Positions 8,265 through 12,204 of a stretch of 12,204 nucleotides of DNA are shown here, in pieces. Source of the DNA: Dunaliella salina. Lineage: Eukaryota > Chlorophyta > Chlorophyceae > Chlamydomonadales > Dunaliellaceae. Under the pieces are notes generated by a model, which worked only from the letters and a program-made list of their open reading frames with translations, had not been told where the DNA came from and made no database searches. Location of the stretch: the NCBI GenBank assembly GCA_002284615.2, contig MU069639.1, forward strand, positions 279,776-291,979, given 5' to 3'. The number at the start of each line of letters is the position of its first letter. Position 1 is the stretch's first letter. The position numbers were made by a program, and so were the translations under genes.

Positions 8265-8752
8265 ACACACACACATACAGGGTGTTCCAGTTTGGCAATG
8301 TGCCCCTGGACAACACAGTATCGCGGGTGCTGTACATCCAGAACCACAGTGATGTCCCTGCAGCTTACGACTTCCAGGTGAATACCTTCAAACAGCAGCT
8401 ATTTCAAATAGCTTGCAGCCTTGCTTCCATCCCTTCTTTTTATCCCCTTTGTGATCTGTGATTTCTTCCTCTGAATCCCAATTTTTGAGGGTTGGGAACT
8501 GAATTGGAGTGCAAAAGTCTTCCCAAATTCGCAATTAGCCTAAGTGAGATGCGCGTCCACTGTTGCAGGTGCTAGTTTTGCCTGGCAATACGGCCGGTAG
8601 CGGATGGATCCCTGGGACTACAGTTTCAGTGTGGCCACATTTCCTGGCATGGGGCCTGCTTTGCAGGTGGATCCCCTAGATTACTTCACCTTCAGCAAAC
8701 CGCAAGGGACTGTGGGAGTGCGCACCACCACGCATGTCACCATCACTTTCAA
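99..8752 (+). CDS. CFAP65: CFAP65-like ciliary ASH/Ig-domain protein, internal part, 8 exons
   Basis: Join of 99-218, 2911-2997, 5321-5444, 5931-6016, 6312-6466, 7505-7672, 8281-8377 and 8667-8752: 923 nt, 307 codons plus 2 nt. Every intron is GT-AG, and the phases agree across all seven junctions without adjustment, which is strong evidence for one gene. The product is a row of ASH/MSP-like beta-sandwich domains: end of one (residues 1-38), a second (about 41-139, with LDFG, HNTG, an APFSISP strand and SGIAKFPYL), a third (about 140-245, with ADFGEVLVGKSAE and VVYTPKHSGAFS) and part of a fourth (about 246-307, with FGNVPLDNTVSRVLY and VTITFK). Such chains occur in CFAP65/CCDC108, HYDIN, CFAP47 and DLEC1. 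The W..APF.I.P, 'GIAKFPYL' and 'NHSDVPAAYDFQ' patterns fit CFAP65 best, from memory of the family. CFAP65 acts in the ciliary central apparatus and is close to 1,900 residues in animals, so this is roughly one sixth. Start and stop codons lie outside the window or were not found. Family assignment to ASH proteins is firm; the exact orthologue is less so. Confidence 0.7.
219..531. repeat. 28-bp minisatellite at 5' end of intron 1
   Basis: About eleven degenerate units near 28 bp with the core TTTCACAAAGTGGAGGGG, most regular from about 394 to 510. The array begins at the donor itself: the first intron bases GTAAGAGTCGGGTTCACAAA align with later units such as GCAAGAGCTGGTCTCGCAAA. Open frames through it on both strands are repeat translations, not genes. 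Confidence 0.9.
532..1160. other. Intron 1 stretch with no recognised gene or array
   Basis: About 630 bp of mixed-composition intron sequence. The short open frames on both strands lack family signatures. The only structure I see is a perfect 18-bp palindrome at 950-967. Nothing else is recognisable. Confidence 0.6.
950..967. other. Perfect 18-bp palindrome
   Basis: CTTTTACGTACGTAAAAG reads identically on both strands and has no spacer. It contains two overlapping ACGT cores. It could be a dimeric protein-binding site or chance; nothing around it (no promoter or gene start) helps decide. Confidence 0.9.
1158..1860. repeat. Degenerate minisatellite with a 290-bp higher-order duplication
   Basis: The stretch is built from degenerate short blocks with cores such as ATGGCCAGGGTCACCATGG and CATGTTGCTCACAAATGTC. 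A segment at about 1253-1466 recurs at about 1543-1756 with very few differences (for example AATGGCCAGGGTCACTATA at 1280 and 1570), giving a 290-bp higher-order unit. The long plus-strand frames here (1281-1889 and 1415-1885) are repeat translations with no domain. Confidence 0.88.
1965..2515. repeat. AAGGCTGATGTC-rich array with 137-154-bp higher-order units
   Basis: Dozens of degenerate copies of (A)AGGCTGATGTCAAGG and GATGATGTCAAGG. A conserved landmark, CTGAAACCTGTCACCC followed by a GGCAGTCGTAGCGAGGCTGA-like sequence, recurs at 2171, 2325 and 2462, so units are about 154 and 137 bp. The array is non-coding in all frames beyond short repeat translations. Confidence 0.9.
2625..2910. repeat. 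Duplicated 3' splice-site segments at the end of intron 1
   Basis: Three or four degenerate units of about 67-100 bp lead into exon 2. The last 18-20 nt before exon 2, TGTGGATGCCCGTTGCTCAG (2891-2910), recur nearly unchanged at 2824-2843 with CGTCGCTCAG, and more weakly at about 2734-2752 (TATGGATGCCTGTGTCCTC). Shared blocks such as CAGACCATGC (2710 and about 2801) mark the unit. The copy ending at 2843 is a credible decoy acceptor. Confidence 0.75.
2911..2997 (+). CDS. CFAP65: Exon 2, first strands of the second ASH domain
   Basis: Twenty-nine codons, phase 0 at both ends, between GTTGCTCAG at 2902-2910 and CAG|GTGAGAG at 2995-3004. It encodes residues 41-69, with SLDFGYVPCKELQHLPLPVHNTG. 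The 'lDFG.vp..e......v.NtG' signature is the classic ASH domain opening (first two or three beta strands). Joined in phase to exon 1 it reads on from the '..ANTP' type linker, and joined to exon 3 it continues with 'V.V.W'. The exon is the parent of the tandem exon-like copies that fill the next 500 bp. Confidence 0.8.
2998..3499 (+). repeat. Tandem array of five exon-2-like copies with donors
   Basis: Five ~100-bp units follow exon 2, each with an AG-bordered 5' edge, an exon-like body and CAG|GTGAG at the 3' edge. The exon-like bodies are 3034-3094, 3136-3200, 3237-3297, 3338-3399 and 3441-3499 (61, 65, 61, 62 and 59 nt). The first four keep 'ELxHLPLPVH' when read in the exon 2 frame; the fifth is degraded. 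Each is followed by a TGCATGCATG-rich spacer ending in TTAG or GTAG. None has a length divisible by three except in combination, and the 5' part of exon 2 (SLDFG) is absent from all of them. Confidence 0.85.
3500..4300. other. Intron 2 unique-looking block, possibly an old insertion
   Basis: About 800 bp interrupting the exon-2-like copies, which resume at about 4340. It contains an A15 tract at 3628-3642 and short homopolymers. A loosely repeated passage (GGTGGTCCTT...CAAGAATTTT near 3713-3765, and GGATGGTCCTT...GAGAATTTT near 4214-4248) lies about 500 bp apart in direct orientation. I see no transposase, reverse transcriptase, clear terminal repeats or target duplication, so an insertion is only a guess. 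Confidence 0.4.
4340..4655. repeat. Distant, decayed exon-2-like repeat units
   Basis: GGATGTGCAGCTGAGGGCCTGCT occurs at about 4360 and 4459 and corresponds to the end of exon 2 plus donor (GATGTGCAG|GTGAGAGCCTGCT), with the donor GT mutated to CT. A third copy at about 4500-4552 resembles the exon body (GCGCCCTGTGAGGAATCGC, CCTGTGCACAATGCC) and ends in AAG|GTGCAGCC. GTGTGAAGGTGCAGCCTGGC is then repeated at about 4545 and 4633. TGCATGCATG spacers match those of the proximal array. Confidence 0.7.
4683..4845. repeat. ~30-35-bp AT-richer minisatellite in intron 2
   Basis: About five degenerate units with the core TGTCAATGTGGCTCCAATTT followed by CCCAAG. The 141-residue open frame that starts at 4695 is a translation of these repeats plus flanking intron and shows no domain. 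Confidence 0.75.
4846..5215. other. Intron 2 stretch without recognisable features
   Basis: About 370 bp of non-repetitive intron sequence. No splice-consistent exon with ASH-domain signatures is visible here, and none is needed because exons 2 and 3 already join in phase and in domain order. Confidence 0.55.
5216..5320. repeat. Acceptor-proximal repeat at the end of intron 2
   Basis: TCTGTTCTGGTGCT (about 5232), TCTGTTCTGGCGCT (about 5264) and TCTGTTCTGGTGCT (about 5299) head three units of about 32-35 bp. The last unit contains the exon 3 acceptor TTGACACAG. The repeats are T/C-rich, so they supply the polypyrimidine tract. Confidence 0.8.
5321..5444 (+). CDS. CFAP65: Exon 3, middle strands of the second ASH domain
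   Basis: Forty-one codons plus one base, entering in phase 0 after TTGACACAG (5312-5320) and leaving in phase 1 at GCAG|GTGTGTC (5441-5451). The residues VRVTWRLDAPFSISP, then LLSPGDVIHFDVSFLPQEAG, match the ASH pattern 'W....PF.I.P..G.L.PG....i.V.F.P..a'. The conserved tryptophan and the PF.I.P and F.P motifs are all present. The split glycine codon is completed by exon 4, which independently supports the donor choice. Confidence 0.85.
5445..5720. repeat. ~98-bp repeat restarting at donor-like sites in intron 3
   Basis: Three units begin at the real donor (GCAG|GTGTGTCAGATCCTGG, 5441), at CGCG|GTGTGGTAGATCCTG (5537) and at GCAG|GTTTGTTAGATCTTG (5637). Internal blocks such as TTGTTTG(C/T)T and TTTTGGGTTGTT / TTTGGGGTTGTT also repeat. 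The spacing is 96 and 100 bp. Confidence 0.8.
5931..6016 (+). CDS. CFAP65: Exon 4, last strands of the second ASH domain
   Basis: Two bases complete the glycine codon from exon 3, followed by 28 codons ending in phase 0. The acceptor is TTTTAACAG (5922-5930) and the donor GAG|GTGCGTG (6014-6023). The residues are NATCILDNGSTASC, then SVSGIAKFPYLSME. In CFAP65-type domains the last strands carry a cysteine, a polar turn and a 'l.G.akyP.l' motif leading to the next domain, and this exon shows all three. The frame also runs on past the donor for about ten codons before a stop, so a retained intron would truncate the protein. Confidence 0.8.
6017..6311. other. Intron 4, no repeat array
   Basis: This 295-nt intron has a GTGCGTG donor and a T-rich tract before the acceptor. 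It is one of only two introns here (with intron 7) without an obvious tandem array. Confidence 0.75.
6312..6466 (+). CDS. CFAP65: Exon 5, first half of the third ASH domain
   Basis: Fifty-one codons plus two bases, entering in phase 0 after GACATGCAG (6303-6311) and leaving in phase 2 at CCCG|GTATGAC (6463-6473). It reads VTTADFGEVLVGKSAEHILR, then GNHSMVPANFTIVPEG and NVYTIQPA. The 'dFG.vlvG.......l.N.S.vpa.F.i' run is diagnostic of an ASH/Hydin-type domain. The arginine codon is split CG|C with exon 6. The polypyrimidine tract before the acceptor is T-rich with a short G run (about 6280-6302). Confidence 0.85.
6694..6771. repeat. 13-bp tandem repeat with 26-bp A/B alternation
   Basis: Six copies of AGGCTTGCACAAC / AGGCTTGCACATC alternate strictly AAC, ATC, AAC, ATC, AAC, then AAA, and run into an A tract. 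The regular alternation implies that the last expansion copied a 26-bp dimer. The sequence before it in intron 5 (6467-6693) shows nothing recognisable. Confidence 0.93.
6807..7504. repeat. 50-bp minisatellite with 100-bp dimeric units, ending at exon 6
   Basis: Fourteen 50-bp monomers (698 bp) mostly alternate between type A (AGGCACCTTTGGTTCAAACA, CCTTTTGGTGCC, TGTCTGTGCTCTAA) and type B (AGGCACATTTGATTCAAGCA, CCTATCAGTGCC, TTTCTATGCTTTCA). A degenerate partial unit precedes it from about 6775. The last monomer starts at 7455 and ends TGTGCCTCAG at 7504, where the equivalent of CTCTAA has become the real acceptor. All three plus frames remain open for long runs, giving overlapping repeat peptides that are not genes. 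Confidence 0.93.
7505..7672 (+). CDS. CFAP65: Exon 6, second half of the third ASH domain
   Basis: One base completes arginine, followed by 55 codons and two bases. The acceptor is GTGCCTCAG (7496-7504) and the donor TCCAG|GTGTGCA (7668-7679). The residues include GKLGPEEYSEMRVVYTPKHS, GAFSCQNWVLSTAGG and VLLNVSGQAVGPLITFSS. 'G.l.p.e...i.v.y.P...G.fs' followed by 'l.v.G.a.gP.i.f' is the standard end of an ASH domain. The exon is noticeably more G+C-rich than its flanks. Its first base falls exactly on the 50-bp repeat register of the array that precedes it. Confidence 0.87.
7673..8222. other. Intron 6 body, with an A-rich Lys-coding-like insert
   Basis: Intron 6 is 608 nt. About 7781-7880 is A-rich, unlike its surroundings, and follows a CATACAG acceptor-like site. 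Around 7945-8090, loosely repeated (T)TTTTGGGG..GCGTCT..GATGCATG passages occur twice. No in-domain coding sequence is required between exons 6 and 7, which read straight through from GPLITFSS to RVFQFG. Confidence 0.55.
8223..8280. repeat. (CA)n tract abutting the exon 7 acceptor
   Basis: CA dinucleotides run from 8223 to 8278 with two T interruptions (8260 and 8276) and end directly in the acceptor ACAG at 8277-8280. There is no polypyrimidine tract between the repeat and the exon. AG is absent from 8221 to 8278, so 8279-8280 is the first AG downstream of the one at 8219-8220. Confidence 0.95.
8281..8377 (+). CDS. CFAP65: Exon 7, first strands of the fourth ASH domain
   Basis: One base completes the split arginine (AG|G), followed by 32 codons ending in phase 0 at CCAG|GTGAATA (8374-8384). 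The residues are VFQFGNVPLDNTVSRVLYIQ, then NHSDVPAAYDFQ, a clear 'FG.vpl..t.sr.l.i.N.Sdvpa.y.f' ASH opening. The acceptor ACATACAG is preceded by about 57 bp of (CA)n rather than a pyrimidine tract. A second possible acceptor 60 nt upstream, CCATCAG ending at 8220, keeps the same phase and would add 20 residues of mostly Thr-His repeat. Confidence 0.83.
8604..8640 (+). repeat. Possible decayed duplicate of the exon 8 start
   Basis: TGGATCCCTGGGACTACAG at 8605 resembles the exon 8 start TGGATCCCCTAGATTACTTC at 8668, including a downstream TTTCAG / CTTCAG. The offset is 63 bp. The similarity is short and imperfect, so chance cannot be excluded. Confidence 0.4.
8667..8752 (+). CDS. CFAP65: Exon 8, continuation of the fourth ASH domain (last exon seen)
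   Basis: Twenty-eight codons plus two bases, entering in phase 0 after GCTTTGCAG (8658-8666) and leaving in phase 2 at TCAA|GTAAGTG (8749-8759), a consensus donor. It reads VDPLDYFTFSKPQG, then TVGVRTTHVTITFK, with the lysine or asparagine codon split. ASH domains continue here with 'i.F.P......Y.R...c', so the next exon should start with a proline-like codon and a Y.R motif. I did not find such an exon in the remaining 3.4 kb. Confidence 0.8.
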
Positions 8753-8765
8753 GTAAGTGAACACA

Positions 8766-8766
<1 letters not shown>

Positions 8767-8813
<47 letters not shown>
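8767..8813. repeat. (CA)n tract just after the exon 8 donor
   Basis: An uninterrupted AC run starts 14 nt after the GTAAGTG donor, followed by broken CA-rich sequence to about 8835. It is the third CA tract on the coding strand that lies close to a splice site. Confidence 0.96.
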
Positions 8814-8818
<5 letters not shown>

Positions 8819-8899
8819 AAGCAAGCACGCACACACTTGAGCAGGCAGCGTGCAGAGGTATTCAGGTATACCAGGAATCACGTGAACTCATGAACCATC

Positions 8900-9500
8900 T
8901 GCTCCCTTCTGCATTACAGCATGAATGCAATGCACTGCTGCGCAAGCAAAACGCTAGAATACATGAGCAATACCATTGTGAAGTATGGATAATCACACAA
9001 GTCAGTGCAGAGCCAATGAAAAGCATGGATGCAAACAAGTGCAATGCTGTTGTAAGGCAGAGCCAATACAGAGCATGAATTTCATGCAGTACAGCATAAC
9101 CGTTAATCATGCTGCTGTAAAGCATGGATGCAAATAAGTGCTATGCCATCGTAAGGCATGGAAACGAGATAGTGCAGAGCCAATGAAAAATGTGGGGGTG
9201 TAGCAGTACAGCGCAAACGTAATGCATGCTGTTGTAAAGCATGGGTGCAAACAAATGCAATGCCATCGTAAAACATGGACACAAACCAGTGCAGAGCCGA
9301 TGGAAAGCATGGATGCCACGCAGTACAGTGCAAACTGAAAGCATGCTGTGATAAAGCAAGGATGCAGATGAGTGCAGTGCCTTCGTGAAGGATGGATTCA
9401 CGGCAGTGCAGCGTCAATGGAAAGCATAAATGCCATGCAGTGTGGCTTGACTGTTGGACATGCCAAAGCAAAGCATGGATGCAAAAAAGGGTGCAATTGC
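8900..9500. repeat. 117-bp higher-order repeat of GCATGGATGCAA monomers
   Basis: Monomers with the core AAAGCATGGATGCAAACAAG, then TGCAATGCCATCGT, are arranged in trimers of about 34, 34 and 49 bp. The landmark CATGCTG(T/C)TGTAAAGCA recurs at 9109, 9225 and 9342, and more weakly at 9459, giving periods of 116, 117 and 117. Long minus-strand frames through it (for example 9103-9534) are repeat translations. Confidence 0.9.
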
Positions 9501-9710
9501 TACCAAAGCATGCTTTTGACAGCTGCATGGTCATCTGGTTCAGTGTGAGGTACCTTCCGACAAGCTAGCTCTGATGACAAGTGGGGAAAGCGTCGCAAGC
9601 GACGCTGCAAAATTGGCAAAGCCACTCTCTTACTGATTGATTTTAGTGACAACCCCCCTGGGTTGCAAGAGCCACAAAGCCCGTGACAGTACTTGAGCAT
9701 GCCATGATGC
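9501..9710. other. Non-repetitive spacer with an 18-bp inverted repeat
   Basis: About 210 bp between two arrays. At 9589-9606, AGCGTCGC and GCGACGCT form perfect 8-bp arms around AA. No exon or RNA gene is recognisable. Confidence 0.6.
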
Positions 9711-9960
9711 ATGTGTGAGTGTCAATGCTTTACCAGCGTGCATTGCTGTGTGTGTGCACTGCAGCGTGCATTGCTGTGCATGCTTGGCTTTGCATTTTGC
9801 TTCATGCACTGCTGTATGCATGGGTTGCACTTTGCTGTGCGCATTCATGCATGCAATACCGCTTGCATGGTGTGCATTGCGGTGTGGATTACTGCATGCG
9901 TTGCTGTGTGAAATTGTTGCTGCATGCGCTCTGCATCATGTTTGCCTCATGCATTCATTT
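9711..9960. repeat. Degenerate TGCATTGCTGTG-rich repeat
   Basis: Many imperfect copies of GTGCATTGCTGTG and TGCATGC without a clear fixed period. The composition is partly the reverse complement of the GCAATGC-type monomers at 8900-9500, which may reflect a shared origin; I could not confirm this by alignment. Confidence 0.6.
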
Positions 9961-10534
9961 CTGCGCTCTGCAAATGCTAAGGGTGAGCGGTACAAGCTGA
10001 CGCCCTTTCTTTCCACCTTCTCCCCACCTTCCCCCACCTTCTCCTGGTCATGGAACAGAGGGCCACCAGAGACTCACCGCTCCTCAGCAAAACTCTCTGC
10101 AGCACAGCATGCCTTGTTCATGAGCGCATGCATGCCAGCTTGAGTGTGCCATGCTTGCTGTTCTTGCCATCCTTGCTCACTTGCACCCCTTACACACTCA
10201 ATACCAGGCTGTGTTCCAGAGGCCCTTACGTCCACACAACAGGGCAGGGTTGCTCCACATCGCATGAGCGAACTTCTGTGCGAGCAACCTTCAAGGGGCA
10301 ATGAACATCGTTGGCCTATGAGTGCTAGAAAGCAACAGCTTGTTTCGCATCTGTACAAATATACAAATACCTGCATTAGAACGCGTTTAAGATAAATGTG
10401 AGCGTCCGACAAATGTGAGCGTCCATTGAGCCTTGACAATTGAGTTCAGCTTCTCCGTACCTACCCCAATTCTGAAGGCATTTCCGATGGCATCACCCGC
10501 TGCACCGCCCGGCCAAACAACCCAATAAATTATC
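9961..10534. other. Stretch without a supported gene
   Basis: About 570 bp. A short CCACCTTCTCCCC-type pyrimidine-rich repeat lies at about 10012-10046. I looked for an exon to follow exon 8 (phase 2, proline start, Y.R motif) and found none that fits. Nothing else is recognisable. Confidence 0.5.
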
Positions 10535-10539
10535 TTGCT

Positions 10540-11015
10540 GCGTCTCCTGCCCCACCACTACCTTCTGCTGCATCACCACTACTTCTTGCTGAGTCTTCTG
10601 CTGCGTCTCCTTTGCCACCACCTCCTTCTTCATTTGCACCACCACTACCTTTTGCTGCGTCTCCTGCCCCACCACTACCTTCTGCTGCATCACCACTACC
10701 TCTTGCTGAGTCTCTTGCTGCGTCTCCTTTGCCACCACTACCTTCTGCTGCATCACCACTACCTCTTGCTGCGTCTCCTGCCCCACCACTACCTTCTGCT
10801 GCATCACCACTACCTTTTGCTGAGTCTCTTGCTGCGTCTCCTTTGCCACCACTACCTTCTGCTGCATCACCACTACCTCTTGCTGAGGTAGTGGTGATGC
10901 AGCAGAAGGTGGTGGTGGGGCAGGAGACGCAGCAAGAGACGCAGCAAGAGGTGGTGGTACAGCAGATGAAGAAGGCGATGGTGGTGCAGGAGACGCAGCA
11001 AGAGGTAGTGGTGGA
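10540..11015. repeat. 51/63-bp minisatellite folded into an inverted repeat
   Basis: The left part (to about 10884) has units of 51 and 63 bp, both multiples of three, with CCACCACTACCTTCTGCTGC, ATCACCACTACCTCTTGCTG and CTGCGTCTCC. The right part (10885 to about 11015) is the same material in reverse complement. The junction is a perfect hairpin: arms 10855-10879 and 10885-10909 around TTGCT. Lack of stops makes several frames open on both strands (Pro/Ala/Ser/Leu, Leu/His or Gln/Val-rich peptides, for example 10612-11046 plus and 10493-11053 minus). Without a homologous domain or splice context I treat it as satellite DNA. Confidence 0.88.
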
Positions 11016-11059
11016 GCGAATGATTGTGGTCTCATTTGTGTATTGAATGCCATGATTGC

Positions 11060-11288
11060 TGCAAGATTGCCTGACTGCTACATGATTGCTACATGATTGG
11101 ATGATAGATGCTGCCTGACTGCTACATGATTGCTACATGACTGCTACATGATTGGATGATGGCTGCTGCCTGAATGCTACATGATTGCTACATGATTGGA
11201 TGATGGCTGCTGCCTGATTGCTACATGATTGGATGATGGCTGCTGCCTGATTGGTACATGATTGCTACATGATTGGATGATGGCTGCT
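11060..11288. repeat. 11-bp-based array (TGATTGCTACA) in 33-55-bp units
   Basis: Units start with CTGCCTGA and end with TTGGATGATGGCTG. Between these lie one to three copies of an 11-bp motif TGATTGCTACA, so unit lengths differ by multiples of 11 (about 33, 44 and 55 bp). This indicates expansion at two levels. Confidence 0.9.
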
Positions 11289-11337
11289 CACAAAGTAAAG
11301 ATGGTCCACCTCTCATTACAGATTTGGAACCAGGATA

Positions 11338-11376
11338 TATTTTGAAACGATTTTGAAACGATTTTTGAAACGATTG
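11338..11376. repeat. Three tandem copies of TTTTGAAACGA
   Basis: TTTTGAAACGAT is repeated three times at about 13-14-bp spacing, within an otherwise non-repetitive AT-richer stretch (11289-11470) in which I see nothing else. Confidence 0.85.
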
Positions 11377-11471
11377 AATGAAGTATGTCAATTGCATGTG
11401 ACAAAAGCTCAACCTGCTAATCGTTTGTTTAGTGTTTTGGCACGTTGCAATTTGAGTTGACAAAACTTTTT

Positions 11472-11840
11472 TCTTGGCTTGCTTGTCAAATTTGTGGGCG
11501 GGGAGGTGCGCTGCATGGGCTATGCTGGCCATCTTCTGCTAAGCATCTTTTTGAATCCGTTTCTGGAGCACTTTGCACACGGCCCCATCTGCCCCCCCAA
11601 ATAGCAAAGTTTGCTTGATGAAGCCTGCTTGGCCTGCACGTCAAGTGTCAGGGCGGGAGATGCACTGGGCAGGCCATGCTGGCCACCTTCTGCTCAGCTA
11701 TCAAACAGGGGTGCTCCAGAACTCTCTGCCCACGGCCCCATGTGCGCCCCTGACATGACAGGGATGCCTGGATAAGTTTGCTTGGTCTACATGCCGGGTT
11801 GAAGGGCGGGGGGTGTCCTGGGTGGGCCAGGTCGGCAGGT
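11472..11840. repeat. ~154-bp repeat, three degraded copies
   Basis: Units start at about 11472, 11627 and 11780, each with (G/T)CTTGG followed by a GGGCGGG(G/A)G run and a (A/T)GGGC(T/A/C)...GCCA..CTGGCCA-type block. The first two also share CTTCTGCT(A/C)AGC and CACGGCCCCAT. The third is cut short after about 60 bp. Confidence 0.8.

Positions 11841-12204
<364 letters not shown>

Noticed and set aside
9589..9606. 18-bp inverted repeat as a transcription terminator or hairpin RNA
   Set aside because: The loop is only AA, there is no T tract, and rho-independent termination does not apply to a nuclear gene; it is kept only as a structural note.
9961..10450. A ninth exon of the CFAP65-like gene
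   Set aside because: Several AG sites allow phase-2 entry (for example near 10060 and 10245), but the resulting peptides lack the expected F.P and Y.R motifs.
10493..11053. 186-residue minus-strand frame rich in Gln, Val, Lys, Pro and Ala, and the overlapping 144-residue plus-strand frame
   Set aside because: Open frames on both strands come from a stop-poor repeat whose units are multiples of three. There is no homologous domain or clear promoter, and the inverted repeat explains the mirrored composition.

Overview
The window looks like intron-dense nuclear DNA of a flagellated eukaryote, most likely a green (chlorophyte) alga of moderate G+C with a very repeat-rich genome. A chlorophycean such as Dunaliella would fit, but the genus is a guess. 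The grounds are short exons with clean GT-AG borders, introns packed with minisatellites, long (CA)n/(TG)n tracts, and a protein family restricted to organisms with motile cilia or flagella. There is no operon, ribosome-binding site, rRNA, tRNA, CRISPR array or recognisable transposase.

Positions 99-8752 hold eight internal exons of one plus-strand gene. They join in a single consistent frame (intron phases 0,0,1,0,2,2,0, ending in phase 2) to give 307 codons. The product is a chain of ASH/MSP-type (ASPM-SPD2-Hydin) immunoglobulin-like beta-sandwich domains. The best match by memory of the family is CFAP65/CCDC108, a central-apparatus protein of motile cilia. Both ends are missing: the first exon seen is internal and the last ends in an open phase. 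Only 923 of about 8,650 bp are coding.

The introns are mostly tandem repeats. Intron 1 has a 28-bp array at its 5' end, a 290-bp higher-order duplication, a GCTGATGTC-rich array, and duplicated 3' splice-site segments. Intron 2 has five decayed copies of exon 2 plus its donor in a ~100-bp array, more distant copies further on, and an acceptor-proximal repeat. Intron 3 has three ~98-bp units, each restarting at a donor-like sequence. Intron 5 has a 13/26-bp array and a 50/100-bp dimeric array that ends in exact register with exon 6. Intron 6 ends in a (CA)n tract that replaces the polypyrimidine tract. (CA)n also follows the last donor seen.

Positions 8753-12204 contain no exon I can defend. 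They hold a 117-bp higher-order array, a TGCATTGC-rich stretch, a proline/alanine-like 51/63-bp array that is inverted on itself with a perfect 25-bp hairpin, an 11-bp-based array, a ~154-bp three-copy repeat and a terminal 120-bp (TG)n. The window starts in (CA)n and ends in (TG)n, so its ends may be assembly breakpoints.

The main point of interest is that many intronic arrays appear to have been seeded at splice junctions: the repeat unit contains a copy of the neighbouring donor, acceptor or exon.
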